Positions 1 to 14,585 are shown, numbered from the stretch's first letter. The stretch is DNA of 64,000 nucleotides from Synchiropus splendidus (GCF_027744825.2 NC_071345.1:6728001-6792000), one strand, 5' to 3'. Program-made: numbers and translations. Notes: generated from the letters alone by a model not told the origin.

Positions 1-1019
1 TCTATCTGCCTGCTGGGATCAGAACACAGCCGAAAGTTAAACACACTTGTTTCAGTTTACCTGCTTTTCTGCTCCTGTCCCCGCTACTAACGTGTACTAA
101 CTTTTACAACAGTAAATACATCACAATCTAGGAGAAACTAGCTATTCAGTCATACCTATTCCTGAGATTATCAATGGAAAACTATCAATCTATCTTATCT
201 CTGTGGACCCGGTTCTCCTGCGACTGATTGTCCAACATTGCTTCCATGAAGTCGGTAACTTCAGAGTCTGTACTCTGCTCCGACACTGCCTAGCATCAGC
301 GTTGCTAACTTTACCAGCTATGGTCTTCTCCTAATCTTTCCCTTCCTCTTGCTACTATTGTACCACCTCTGCATTTCCTTGTGGTTCATTTACAACTCAC
401 ACCCTCTTGTTGTGGCTTATTTGTACGGATATTTCACTCGATTTGGTGGTGAAAAGTGAAAAGAGCTGGAGGAAAAGTGAGGAGCTCCTGCTTTGTGTGA
501 CCATTAGTTCGATGATCAAAGACTGGAACTTAGGAGATAGTACAAGTTTCTTCGTATAGTGTTTAATGCACTTGTATAAAGTATACATAAATGCAGTACA
601 GAGATGGATTTCAGTATGTAAGGTGGAGGTTTAGTACACAGAAAATCAGGTTTATGTTACAAACGGTGTTATAAGTAGAGTGATGGATCCAGAGTGGTCT
701 ACATCCAAGTTGATGGTGTCAGAGTTTGAAAGTGATTCCAACCAACTAAAATGTTTGAAATAAAGAGTAAAGGAATGAGCTCAACAGACGTGTTTGGCCA
801 GTTAATTATTATGGTCACTGATAAATAATGCAGAATAATTAGTCTAAAGTCTTGAGTGGCATCACAAATCAATCCTCATTTATTTTCTTAAATCAAGCCT
901 TTCCAGTCAGATTTGAGATGCCTGCTGAGCGTCCACAATCTGTGCTGCATGAATATAGATCACATACAATCCTCCTATTGTTCGTCAGCTCACAATCTAT
1001 CACACATTCAAACACAATA

Positions 1020-1020
<1 letters not shown>

Positions 1021-1052
<32 letters not shown>
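1021..1052. repeat. (CA)16 microsatellite
   Basis: Uninterrupted CA dinucleotide run. Overlapping frames give His-Thr or Cys-Val repeats that are not genes. Confidence 0.98.
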
Positions 1053-1053
<1 letters not shown>

Positions 1054-4000
1054 GCGAATGCCCCATCTACTCCAGCCGTATTTCTTTTCAGTCCAAATGG
1101 TGAGAGCTGGGAGGGAGGGGGGGGCGAGGAGAACGACAACAGCCTGAAAGGGACTGCAAATGATCCTTGAATTTGTGGATAAAAGGCTCAACCCCCTTTT
1201 CTCTCCCTTTCCATCACTCTTCTTAAATTTGCAGCTGCTCGATGCTGATGTGCACAGCGCTCAAGAGGATCTGCAAATTGTGACTTGAGCGAAAACCAAA
1301 AAGTTACATCCCCTTTTCCCCTTAATTTCAGGTCTATGCAATGAAAAGAATAAAGGGGCTTTAAAAAGTCTCTAGTGATGCCCAGTCGCACATCAAAGGA
1401 CATGGACTTTGATGTATAGTTGAATCGGAGTTAAACATTTATTTTTATTACTACGTGTCATAAATATGGAGATAGTTTCCCTTTTCGATCACGACTTTGG
1501 AAATACATTCAAACCTTTAGATACAACTATCATATGTCTTTGAAACATTAATAGCTTGATTCATTCATTATTAATAACTTTGTTCAATTGATGCCAAAAT
1601 AGATAGCCCTAAATGGTTCCATAAATCTTCAAGTACATTCCGAAAACTAGTATTTGTTTCTGCAACAACACATTAACTTTCACATCTTTCAACTAAAAAG
1701 GTGAACCATGCGCCACTGTTGCTTAGTTTCACATTCAAATTTTATTTGATTATTTTGCACTCAAAATAAATCCTAAGTATGATGATGGCTCATCAGAAAA
1801 GACACTGATGTTGTTTTATTATCATTAGATTAAGATTTGGAGTGCAGGCTGTCGCTGAATACAGCAGATGGTTCGTCCCATTGAACCGGTGGTGCCAAGA
1901 ACTGCCTCAGGTCCGAGTCCAAGCCACAGAGTGTTTGGAATTAAAATGCAAATATTTATTTATTTAAATAACACCAATCGACTTAAAAATGGATTTAACC
2001 TGAAGTTGAACGGAGATGTGGAGCCCCGCCCCCAAGCTTCATCGGTCTGCCAGTGTTTGGCTTGCTGCAAACTGCTTGGCACGCGTACAGTATTAGGATC
2101 ACTGATGTGGACATGAGCCCAAACAGCATCTCCCATTAGAGCCTATTGTTCTCAGGGCACACACACACTCACGGGCAGAGCGTGGCAGACAGGTCAACAA
2201 CTATATCCGCTGAAGGATGGCGTCAAATCTAGGCCACGTCTAGGATTAGGGCAATGTAGCCATTCATCCATACGTTCCAGCACACTTACGCTTCATCCCA
2301 TTGAGGAAGGGAAGCGGAGCCCAAACAATATCAATCATTCATACTTCCTCATGCTAGTGAATGAGTCTGTTAACCAAAGTTGAACTGCTGCGTAAATGAC
2401 AGTAGTGCTTTAATACTAGAGAATTTGTCAGAGCCAATTAAAGACAAAGACAGAGCATCAATCACCACAGCAACAAGGATTTGGGCCAACTATTTTTATG
2501 TTATTAAATGATGTAAATGGGCTGAAAAAGATGGAGTGAGAAGGAATATTAATGAAATTAGGTCAACTTGTGAACAGTTCGACCTGGTTTCACACCTCCT
2601 CTTCGTCGCTTTCTGACTGAATCCGAGCAACACTACGAGCCTCATGAAAAACGAACAATACTATCAACACAGAAGTGAATTCAGCTCCATAAACAGGAAG
2701 AAGCATTTTCACACAAACTGAATTTGAATTTATAGTTAAATTATTCAGCAATTTACTCGATTTTGGTTATCCAGAGCCTTTTTTTGATTGTGGAATCATG
2801 CTTTGCCCCAAGTGCCACAGCCAGGAGGATATCAGCAGGAAATCCTGAACAACATATCAGCAGGTGCAGAGCTGCATGGACTGATTCAATTTGAGCATTT
2901 GAATTTACTAGAATTTAATAAAAATGTTCACACTGCAATTTGTTATCAACGTACTGTAAGACTTTCAAAAACTTTTGGGTCCATTCCACGATACAGTATT
3001 CAATGATCTGTAAATAAAAGTACTCCTAACTCTGACATCACAAGTCCCACAACGCACTGCAACAGTTATATAGCTCTACCTTCCGTCCCCAGTGAGGTTG
3101 ACCCTTCAGAACCACTAGATCATCAGAGCGAAATCACAGGGGTTTCTGCCTATGTTTTTCTCCATGCAATGTGGCAGAGATTTAATATACTGCAATGTTA
3201 ACGCGTCATTGTGACGCATTGTATTTTGTGAAGAATGTGCAGAATCTACACATAAATATTGAATAAGTCAGCAAAATGTGAGGAGGATCTTGTTATGCAG
3301 CAGTGTTAGTAATTACAACCAGCCTCCTTATCATCAATGCTGAGGTGGCGAAAGTGCCTGACGGGAACAGGTTCCTATTGTCATTACTTCCGTTGGCCGT
3401 AAAAGGATTTCATTGGTGTCAATAGTTCAGAAGGAACTTCTTTTATGGGCACATGTGTAGGAGAGGAAATAATGTGACTTATCCACCACACCCTGTCTGG
3501 AACATCTAGGAGTAGAATGATGAACAACATTCTGAAGCAATAATTAACCATTATATTGCACAGAGTTTCAGTGACATGGCACTGCACTCAGTTTATTGTA
3601 TCGAAACTAATAAAAGCTATCAATGAAAGGCACAGTCGGAAGCTTCAGAGAACATATTTGATTTGAAGCTTTATTTTGGATTAAACAAATGAAGCAAGAA
3701 CTCTACTCGATTATGAAGGTCTCATTTCCTGTGAATGAAAATCTATAATTTAACATATGACTGTACAGTCCTCCACTTTCATCCCTCCATCTCTGTGAAT
3801 GAAAGCGAGGTCCGGGGTCGGAGGGAATTCTATGGCTTCGGTCCTCCTCATGTGGAGCATAACATGAATAATCTATCAGCTGGAGCGGGGCGAAGGAGAT
3901 GAAGGTGATGGGGTGAGCCACAGTTTGAAATAGTATTCCAAGGAACTTAAGCATTGAGCAAAACATCCCTGAATAAACAGTCAAACTCCGTTTTATACCG

Positions 4001-5689
4001 TCCAAACAGAAGCCACAATGACAACGAGGCTGAGTAAACAAACTGTCAAAACACTCCCTGCACTAATGACTTTAGAGCTGCGCGACGTTCCCGAGTGTCT
4101 CACCCACCATCACCAACATGGTCACTTGCTGTTTGACCCTTCCCTGACACTTAACTTTCGTCTGTGTCTCGCGCACAACTTTCTCGCCTCTGATACTCAG
4201 AGGTTAATGGGTTAGCTCAATCCCCGCCAACCCCCCGCCCTTTTGCTCTCTCTGTCTGACCTACTCGACACGAGCTGTTGGGATTCCATCACACATCAAC
4301 GCCTCCCCACTTACCGGACAACCTTATCATGATCAGGAAGTATGAAAAACTTTTCCTCAAACTGTCTATTGTAGTTTTGTAACTACGCATGTCTATATTG
4401 CGTAGTTCCGAGTGTAAAGTAGTGGGCCTACCCTGTAGAAGCGTCTCCTCCATTGAAAACCACCACAGCAGCATCAATAACTGAGTTAAACTAAATTCTT
4501 TCCGTGTTTAAGTATCACATCACTGATGTGGTGACACGCTCACAGTAGTGTTTGCTGTACAAACACAACCGATGGTATCAAAGGGTTTGAAAGAGCACAA
4601 AGTGAATGTGGGATGAGGGAAAGGACCAAAGGGAAAACCAGGCACAAAGACTCCCGAAGGAAGAAAGAGACGGGAAGTCAACGTGAAAATTCTGTATGAT
4701 TCTTTGACGGGGAGAATTTGCTGAATGGCGACACTGAATAGAAAAGCCGGGCAATAGTGGAGATGAAGGTAGTGGGAGTCACGCGCAAAAATTACAAGTG
4801 CTCAGACTATTGATGCCTGATTTAACCCTCCTGGCGACTGAACTTGAAGCTCCCATGTGAGCTCTTTTGAAATTCAATCTTGGATGAAAGAAGGCGGAAA
4901 ACTAAAAAACATAGAGTAAGTCTGTGTGAACACGAGAACAGACGGAATAATTCAGAGTTCATATTGACGGGTTTTATAAGAAAGAAAAAGATCAGTTGGC
5001 ACCATTAACAACTGAAATAATAATGGTACTGCAATCAAGCTAAAGTAAAGTGTATAAGAACATTTTTAAACATTTTTGAAAAGCTATCATTGACAGCAAT
5101 AAATTAAAACTTTTAAAACAAACCAACTTTGAGCTATGCTGTAAAGATGGGAAAACATTTACAAGCTCATAAAAACTTCACGGCCAGTCGAAACTTTTTA
5201 TGACTCTTGGTTCTTAACAGCGACGGTGGCAGGTCTGTTGGCAACCTGAGGCATTTATGTCCCGCGGGTGGATTTGTAGCTCGCTGGCCGTTGCTCCTCC
5301 TGGCAACAAAAGTCTTAAATGTGAGAACAAACTTAACCCCCCAGTGAGGTTACCAGGTCGACCGGGAAAGCTCTTAACTGAAAATGTCCTGTCAAGTGAA
5401 ACATAAATAAGAATAAATGAACGTGCTAAACCTCTGAAAGGTGAATCGTACGAAGCCGACAAACATTGGAAACTGCTCCCGTCTTTTTTCATCATCTTGC
5501 ATATACATTAAATTTGTATCGCTACACTTCAGGTTAAGCTTGTTAACGGTCAACCGCCAAAGACACCAGCTGCAGCTTCAACACCCTTTGGTCGACCCTT
5601 CACCTCAGAAGGAGCAGCAGTGGTTCATCGAAATTAGATTACAGAGCCATAAGTACACGCCATCCATCAGAGCTTAATGTCAGTAGCCC

Positions 5690-5960
5690 TCTGGCCTCAC
5701 CAATCAATTATTCAAATGAGATTTATGTGCCCTAACGTCTGTCTGGGCGCTTGATATATACATGTCTGATCAAAAAATAGAGACCCGCTGGAAGCCCCTG
5801 TAACAAAGAGACCCCTCTCAGGCTGCATTAGGAGCCATTAGCACCCAGTCATGACGTCTCCTTTCATATCGACTAGCAGGCCTTCTTGCTCTTAAGTGGA
5901 TCCACGCTCCACGTCGATGACCGCAAGGCAGGAGTTCATATGTCCCGGCTGCCCTGATGC
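5690..5960. promoter_or_regulatory. Enhancer-like block in the distal intron
   Basis: Contains CCAATCAATTATTCAAATGA, TAACAAAGAG (SOX/TCF-like), TGCATTAGGAGCCATTAGCA and CATGACGTC (CRE-like) in repeat-free, non-coding sequence. Resemblance to conserved non-coding DNA is a judgement by eye. Confidence 0.22.
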
Positions 5961-8154
5961 AGAGTTATTGGTGCCTAGAAGTGGGGCACTGTGAGTACTA
6001 TACATGTGTGAACGATGTCCTCCAGCCTTCCCCCCATAAGAAAGAAAGAGGCAACACTGTTGCTTCTTTCATTCATACAGCTTCTAGGAACATTTAGGTT
6101 CACAAATAAGACAGAGAGTGATAAATTATGAATGACTCTAACTGTTTTGACTTCTGAACCTCTTGACTGTAGATTCTGGCTCAAGATTTCCTAAGGATAG
6201 AGACCAAATTTGAGCTTCAAGTCACGTCAAGCAGTCTTGACCAGTTCAGGTTCTTCAGAGCTGAGCCAAAAGGCAAAGCTCTTTACCACCCAGTAGAGTA
6301 CCACTAATGGCCACAACCTTCGCCTACTAACTTAAAGATCACAAAGGATGATGATTCCATGACCTACATTTCAACTGCGGGCCTGTCCCTCTGCGGGGGC
6401 CTCTGTTTCCTCACCACACAATCATTGATTCCATTTTTTAATTAACTTTACACACTCGATGCCATGAATCTGACAACAGCTAAGATACACAGCCGCTGTA
6501 AAGTGAGGTTTTAAAAGGCACTGTGGCAAATTTGTCTTCCAAAGAGGCCACACGGGAAACTGGGGCCAAAGGTCAAAAATGAATCAGTTAAAAACAATCA
6601 CGTGAAACATGAGATAAAATGTCACATTTCAGTTTTTAAATAATTGAAAAAGGGAGAAAACGTTTTCAATACAAAGCAGGTTAAGTCATACACTTTTAAA
6701 TTACACAACAGGATGGTATTGAGCAGTGATTTATTACGTCAATGAAACAGAAGCTGTCACAACTGAAGTAGATTTGATTGCTAAGATGATTCACTGAGCA
6801 TCATGAACCAGACGCACGAAACTGAGATTTAATGATCTACAGAGACACACACTGCTGACTCCAGTGCTGCCTGGATTGAGCCAGGGAGCGACAGACTGAG
6901 CTAATTTAGGTTAAGTGGCTCCAGTAGCCGAAGGGCACAAAGCAACAAGCCACCTGGGGCGATGCGGCACCACGGGGAGGAAGCCCCTGTTCACAGCAAG
7001 CAGATTTATCGAACCAAACCAGAGCGATGGAGGTTATTAAAACCACGTTTCCGGTTATGACATCAAAATGGACTGTGCTGGAGTTTGCCGACACACTTCC
7101 TGCTTATCAGTGGGTCGCTTGTGTAAGGGGGAGGGGTCAATTATAATATTGACCAATGACCGTGGTTTCAGGAAGCCAGCTGGACATTGTGCCTGGAGGC
7201 GCTGGTGTGATGAGGTTAGGCTGCTGATTCTGGTGGCAGCGATCGATCACTTGTTTTGGATTTATCCTCTGCCACATGACTCACGTGACTGACCCCTTTA
7301 AGGCTCACTTGACTGCGTTTTATCACACCTGCACATACTGGAAGTGGATAGCATCCCACCAATAGCTGGAGCTCACACCTCCTCTGTGCCAGGAACAGAG
7401 GGAGGGAGAGAAGGAGAAGCAACACACCAACAGCACTGAAGCAGCTTTCAGTCCTACAGCATTGCCTTCATTCAGATGGCATCCATCTGTGACCGAAACA
7501 GGATTAAGATGAAGGATTACTATGTATACATTCACAAATCAAGAGTGCAGGTCAGACCACACCACATCATGTCATGTACACAACCATCAGAGCTATTTGG
7601 CTATTTGTGGGTGCAAAATAAAGGCTGTAATTTCCCCTGAGATTTACATCCTTATAGCAAATCTGGGATAATCTCTATCATCATAAATCCTTCACAAGCA
7701 ACAGCGATACACTTACTCTGACCTATTAGTCCCAATATGTAATCTAGGGGTTTAATACGTCTCTGGACGGTTTGTGAAAGTTCACCCACAGGAACGGATT
7801 TCAATATAAAATGAGATTAACGGTGTAAATTGTGTGAGCAGAATGAATTTGCTGGTACTAGGGGAGGCACCTGCAAACGGTCCCTTTAGTAATAATCCAG
7901 CACTAAAACCATGTCTGGGAAAAACGCAGGAGCCCAAATCCACTTAACCCCTTCCTCCCACTGTCTAATCGCACCCCCTTTCTCCCCTCTGTTGTCCCAT
8001 CTGAGCGGTAAAAGAGGGACGTTAATCGAGAGAGAAGGCTCTCTTGGGGAACTACACCGGCTCCCTGGTCGCAGTTCCCCTCATTTTTTAATACTGCGGA
8101 TTGAATTCTTGCGGCACGCCATGTGTTATTGGCTTGGCTAAACATAACACTGCA

Positions 8155-8182
8155 TAATTGACAATTAATCACATGTCAATTA
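8155..8182. promoter_or_regulatory. Near-palindromic homeodomain/TALE site cluster
   Basis: TAATTGACA (8155-8163) and its exact reverse complement TGTCAATTA (8174-8182) flank ATTAATCACA. TAATTG/CAATTA are homeodomain cores and TGACA/TGTCA are MEIS/TGIF cores; CACATG adds an E-box. It looks like an enhancer core. Function is inferred. Confidence 0.35.
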
Positions 8183-11100
8183 GACCTGGCAACTAACGAG
8201 ATCTAGTGCACATTTCCGTGACATCATCTCATTTTATTATTAGAAAGGATTCGTCAGATTAAATCAAGTTGTGGGGAAGAAATCAGTGCTGCAGGAGAAA
8301 CGGTTGCTGGACTGGGTTAGTCCTCTGGCGCCACCTTGTGGGGAAATTGTTTTCTAAAACGATTTTTATCGAATTCAAATGTCTTTTCGATGGGAAAGAA
8401 TTTTTTTTAATGAAAAATCTTGATACCCTTGATTAATTACCATCTTGTGCCCATTGTATTTTCTTTGGAAGCGTTGTTTGAAGCTGATGCCAGCACTGTT
8501 AGATGGCAACACACTATTATTTTTATAACATGCAGCTTAAAATAGTAGACTAGGTGGGAGTGTTTTCAATTTACTGAAACAAAGTGTGAAAATCAAATAC
8601 CCGAGCAGGCGAGCAGGAAGCCTGTCTCTTCACATTAGGGGGTCAGAGTTTATATGTTTTCTCTGCACAGTTATGGCCCGCTCTAAAAAGCTTTTTGTGT
8701 TCCGTGATGTATAGCGGACTGTGTTATTTACGTGACCCATAAGCAGCGGCCAAGAAACACTGTGTGCAGACGGGGAGTGTTTATTAGCCAGAGACCTCGG
8801 CGGACCAGACTTGAAGCAGCATGAGGTGGAAAAAGAAATCTCCCACTAATAGCTGCCTCATTAAAGAAATGAGCTGTGACTGAGGTTGAGAGCTTACACT
8901 CACTTATCCATGCACTTCCCTGCAATTAGAAACTTTAACTCGATTGTCTGAGTAACAACATGTTGAACTTGTGAGGGTCAAAAGCTTCGGCTCATGTAAA
9001 ATTCAATCGTGCAGTGTTAAAGGAACAGTGCAGGAGTGGACGGGATGTTTGAGTTAAAATAAATATCATCAAAGTGTTCTCTTAAATCAAATATAAACCA
9101 ATATAGTCGAAGAAATCTGAGTAAAAACAGCCTATTATTCGTGCAATTTTCTCTTTCCTGAATTATGAATTGCAGTCACAAATGTGCTCTGAAGATCAAC
9201 CATCCAAATTTATGATCTATGGGTAAACTTTCATTGAAATGATCACTGCAGCTGGTCGAGAGAACAATGTATGTTTCTGTGGTAATTTCCTCCCTGTTAA
9301 ATCCTGATGTGATGGTCGACCTATTAACTAAGACTCGACTGGATTCATGTGGGTTAGTGAGGCTCTCCAACACCTGATCCCATCAATCTAACACTCATTC
9401 TCAAGCGCTTTCGGCTCCCAAATTGAACCCCAGCTGAGCCCAGAGACCCTCTGTTACTCACAGCACTTTATCTATCACAATTATCTCACACTGGCTGCAG
9501 ATTTCCTTGACATCACCAAGACTAGTGTCCACAACGTTACGCCTGTGACGCTTCTTTCCTGTGCAGAATCAGAGCCAGACCAAGACACGCACACACTCCG
9601 GCTGACCTCCACACAACCTTATTACTCCAACTGTCAGCCCGCCATGACTTCATTACAATCTGGTCACTCGTGATGTGTATTCAAGAAAGAAAGTGGCAGG
9701 CCTCACAGAGAGGAGACTGAAATCCAGCTACAGGCAGCTCGAGCCCTGCGTTCTAAAACATGTCCTCTGGGCACTCTGATTTCCTCCTTGAAATAACTGA
9801 TGACTGTTAATGGTCCTTCAGTGTGAGTGTGAGGGAGAACAAGTGGTAGCACACTGAATTAATTATTAACAAATGTTACACACTGTGTAACAGATGTGAG
9901 TTGATAATCTTATTCTTCAACATTCAAACACTAATTGTGGCTTAAAATTTTGAAAAATACAATACAATTTCAAAACGCTAAGAGAGCAGTGTAATACATA
10001 AATACATGAAATGAATATATATCTGATATCTGAGGTGAAAAAAATGATAAATATTTCCATAAGAAATGATCCAACACAACAAGAAAGTCTTCAACACATA
10101 AAAAATATTTTTCAAAATAAAAGTACATATTTTGAATGAAACAAGCAAAACATATGATTTTTACTGGACTATAAAACAAGAAGAAAAGTGAGAAAGATTC
10201 ATTTGACAATGTATAGTATTTGCAAAAGCGAAATATGCAATGTTGTTGTCAAACAAGAGGTAATACGTGGAGTAAAATATAATAATTAAAGGGTTCTTTT
10301 TTTAATTAACTTAAAACTACCTATGGCATCATAAGCAGAGTATGCTTTTATTCAGTGGGTTAACTAGCACAAGTTCTCGGAAAGTAAGACGATGTAAAAT
10401 CGAAAGACCTAGATGAGGGTTGAGACCAGAGCCCCTGCTAACACTGCCACAATTGCATTATCCTCACTGATTTTCAGCAGCACTTCCCCCATAAACACAA
10501 GCAATCCATTTCATTTGCCCTCATCCAGTTACTCTCCCAGCTCCCTCAGGTGCTCCTCCCCTGGGAGCCGTCGGCACCGACTGATCGATGGATGAACCCG
10601 ATTTCTCAGCAAAGGATTAAAGAGCTGAACACCTGCTCCACCTCTAAACTGATAGAGGGAAAAAGCAGCGTTCAGAACACAACTTGTGCCAAATATCAGA
10701 CGTGGAAATGGTTCTGGTTGACAGATTCGCAATGAATATGAATGATTCTGGCCAATAATTGCAAAACAGATGCAGATAAATGTGTATAATAACAGTTTAA
10801 TTACATATTTTCACCCTACTTTAACCAAGGTCAATTAAATGTATCGTGAGTCTAACTGAACCAAGAGCTTGATGATTTCAAGCCACAGCAAAAACCACAA
10901 ATCCAGCCGATGACACTAGCTGTGGGTAAGCATCGCAGCACTTTGAAGGCTTTGACTTTGACATTTCTTTTTAAGTGGTCGTTTTTTTTTTTGGTGTGGT
11001 TTGTTGGTTGGGTTTGCTCATGACAACTACTGAGGCCTAATCCAGATGTCCTGTGGGTTCATCACAAAGGTAGTTGAGTGGTTTTATCGCTTATAAATTC

Positions 11101-13138
11101 ATTGTTTTGGATCCTGTGGGTGTGAAATGTCGGTTCAAATAACATCATATAAGGGACTCACTATGGCATGTATCATGTTGAATGAAATGGATGCTTAACT
11201 GTGACCTGGTAATGGAAAACGAGCTGAGTCAGAAGGCTAAACCGCTGCATGTTTGGAGTCGCCAGCTCACTGGAGCATGGCTTTTAAGACAATGAGCTGG
11301 TGGATTCAGACTGCGGATTGCGGACAATAGGGCAGACATGGAGGGGACATCTCGAGCTGTCGTGGCACGTTAGCCAGAGCATGCGTGAGGCCGGGTCATG
11401 CCAGCGCTCTGTCACGCTAAATGCACAGGAATAATGGATGACATATTCCAAGAGAGTGCGTTGGGAGTGCAACCTGAGTGAGATTAGAATGATTCATGAG
11501 GGATCTACAGATAAAACAAGTTTAAGACCCATTTTTCAGCTCTTAATATGGGTTAGTTTTGCTGTCATCATATGTCAAAGGCAAAGACGACAACTGGGCT
11601 TAGCAAGCGTCAATAAACAAAGACCGTGGTTTGACTCACATCTTCACCAATCGACTCTCAAATAGATTCAACCTTCACTCTTCTTACAGGAAAAGATGAG
11701 GCCGAAAGAATCAGTATAAGCTTTGCTGATGTCTCTGTTAATGCTCCTGATGGTTCCTTCATGGAGTGTCGGGAGTGGAAGTGGGTCACCTCAGTAACCT
11801 CTGATCCATCGCCTGAGTTACGCATCCCAATAGACCCGGCCCATCACCTCCAGCTGTTAGCTATTGTCTGAGGTTCCCAGGGGTGACTGACCAGGGGACC
11901 ATCTTCGAATATGAGGGTGACGCATGGAGGTGGAATGTTGGCTAGCTGAGAAACAACAGCCATCTTCAGAGCAGTGGTGCGTTGCTATATACTATAAGCT
12001 TCCTGATGTCATTGGGCTTGTAAAAATGAGTATAATAATTAGTATTATACAGTTCCACACAGATTAATTTTAACCGCATCTCTCACTGACTATAGCCTGT
12101 AGGCCACCATCACCAAACCAAAGGTCAAGGTTCACTGAGGTCAGGAAGCCACGATCTCATTGACACCTTACGAGACTCACACACACAGGCCTGCAGCACA
12201 TGAAGAGACAGAAGGTGAAGATGGGTGTTTCACAAGAGGAGACGAGAATTGTCTAATGGGAAGAGACAAAGAGCAGCTTGCTTCTGTTCGTGTCGTGACT
12301 CTTTAAGGCTGCGACAAAAACCATGTAATCATCCGCACCAATGGCCACAGTGAGTCATGTGCGTTTGGGAGACACTTAGACTTTGCTGTAACAAAACAAT
12401 AATCTGGTTTCGTGCTAAGACACACTAAGGCAGCTAGGATGACGTGTTTAGCTCTACAGCAAAGTTGAGGACAGAAACTCAGTCAGTCAAAACATCTCTT
12501 TAATGGTTGATCTGGTTAATCAACATGAGCAGTGCGGCTTTGTGTTCATCATCTAGGTATTAAGATCAAGTTGTGGTTTACATATCTGCAGAAGGGAATG
12601 CCATGTGATTCTATAAAACTTTGATCAGAGACTTGAAGTCAAAAATGACCTGTGTGAACTGGCGATCACAGGAAGTAAAGAAAAGGATACACAAGAAGGC
12701 TGAAAAGTCAAACTTCTGAGTCAATTTTGGGACACATTTTGCTATGTTGCTAAAGAAAATATCGAACCAATCTGCAAAATTGACATGAACAAAACAAAAC
12801 TGTTATGATTCACCGACTACAATGGGACAATGACAATTATTTTCTTTTAAGGTAAAATGGAAAATATTTGAATAAAATGGGTTAAATGTTCCACATTTAT
12901 ACATAGAAATATTTAAATCATAAACCAACAGTATTATAACTTAAAAACTAACTAAAGAATAAAACAAAATTAAAGTGAAACTTATAAAAGATCACTATGA
13001 TGATGAACATGACAAATGAAAACTGATCTGTTCTCCTGTGCTTACACACCACACGATCAGCCAAATAAGTGAGAAGTTGACGCATAGCATTCCAACAAGA
13101 GTCTGCCTATCGCTCCACAAAAATATCAAGACAAGTAC

Positions 13139-13457
13139 CTCGGCCATCGTGGTAAGTCAGAGTCATCCCAGGAGAGCCTTTGTTGAGCGGTCCCAACATG
13201 GGTTTGGGTGTCCAAAGAGAGTCCTGCTTCTGGTGGACCTTTGACATGGAGAGGAGACGCTTGCGCAGGCAGCCCTCCGTCTTGACGGGCCGGTGGCTTG
13301 GACTGAGAGAGGCCTCGGGTCGGAGGGTGTTCCCCATCTCGCCGGTGGGTTTGAAGGAGCACAAAGTCTTCTTCTCACCGAGGGGTTCCTCATAGCAGAC
13401 CCTCGGCCAGCAGCTAACCACCGGCTCCAAGGAGAGGCAGTGCACGTATGTGATCAT
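13139..13457 (-). CDS. Possible third first exon of the nhsl1-like gene
   Basis: This 319-nt open frame begins at an ATG (13457, MITYVHCLSLEPVVSCWPRV) with an in-frame TAG three codons upstream. It reaches a phase-1 donor, CGAG|GTACTT, after SPGMTLTYHDGR. The middle is Ser/Pro/Lys-rich (KPTGEMGNTLRPEASLSPS). Phase and strand fit a further alternative first exon of the nhsl1-like gene. Against it: the donor is weak, several other frames on both strands are also open here because the block is GC-richer and stop-poor, and I recognise no family motif. Confidence 0.38.
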
Positions 13458-13575
13458 CCCCAGCTAAGACCTTAACACCCTCACCCATCCACCCTCCCAG
13501 TCCCCCTACTCCTCCTTCCCTCTCTTTCTGGGCCCTCCACTTGAGGTGGTGGCACAGTGGAGTGACGGAAGGGTA

Positions 13576-13593
13576 TGTGTGTGTGTGTGTGTG
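13576..13593. repeat. (TG)9 microsatellite
   Basis: Uninterrupted TG run about 120 bp upstream (minus-strand sense) of the possible third first exon. Confidence 0.95.
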
Positions 13594-14585
13594 CAGGAGA
13601 TTTTGGCAACCCTCAGGGGACCCCTATCCCCCCATGTCCTCCTCCTACTGTTTTGTTCTTCCTCTCCCTCTCTTGGGGGATTCTATTGATTCACATTGAT
13701 TTGCCTGACAAAGAGAGGCAGCGTGCAGTCTTGGATTACACGACTTTACTCCAAAACAAATATTCCACAGGACTTGCAAAAAGAGGCAATCAAACCGGCG
13801 TCCGGCAGAACGAACCCACTGCAGTCTGTTAAAACACCCTCCAGAGGAACTGAAAACAGTCCAGCAAAATAATAATCTCCACTAACTCATATCCTGTGAA
13901 TGAAGGGAGTCTGTCAATAGTCATTTAGTAACAAGACTCCTTAAAAGTTCAGACAAGTTTGCAGCAGGTGAGAGCTTCCTCCTCCTTCAATCTTCCACTT
14001 GGCTCCGCCTATCTGACTCGCAAAACTTCTGCTCTAATCCAGATTATCTGGCTTCTAGTCCTGGACTCTGATTGTGACAGACACCCACACAGATGGACAC
14101 CGTGTTGCAGATAACTAATACTTCACCTCGGGCACTCCAGTGTGCGGAAGTTCAACAAGACTTGTCACTTCTTGGTCAGCTGGTCACCTTCGATGACGCA
14201 GAACCGTGTCACAAAAATGTTCAGCACATGTGTTCTGAAGTCCAATCATCTAAGAATATCTGGTAACTAGACTACATACTCATAGACTCTTTGTTGTTTT
14301 GTCACTTAATACTTCTAGGAAGCAAAAGTTCTATGAATATGAAAAGTCACTATTAAAGAGAATAAGGAAATATAAAAATTCAGTGGAGGCCAGGCTTGGT
14401 TTCAGAAGGGAGATGAGTGGACAGCGAGTATGTTGGATGAGCAACAGGGCAAAAGAAGAGAGAGATGTGATAAAGGAGGACATAAAGTGAAGCAGTATGA
14501 GTGGGGAAGATGTATATTATAGGTTAAGGTGGTGGAGGCTGACAGTGCCTGACAACTGACAGGATGAAGGCAAAAAAGGACCAAT

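Larger units (their letters stand above)
1..13138 (-). other. Intron of the nhsl1-like gene, distal part; no gene seen
   Basis: All open frames are short and lack domain-like sequence or paired splice sites; I did not find the shared second exon of the NHS family here. The block contains a (CA)16 microsatellite and two stretches that look like enhancers (5690-5960 and 7900-8200). Otherwise it is AT-leaning unique-looking DNA. Confidence 0.7.

Noticed and set aside
852..1191. Frames with His-Thr or Cys-Val repeats
   Set aside because: They are translations of the CA microsatellite.
13180..13475. Plus-strand frames opposite the possible third first exon
   Set aside because: Arg/Gly-rich shadows of a stop-poor region; the minus frame has the better start and donor.
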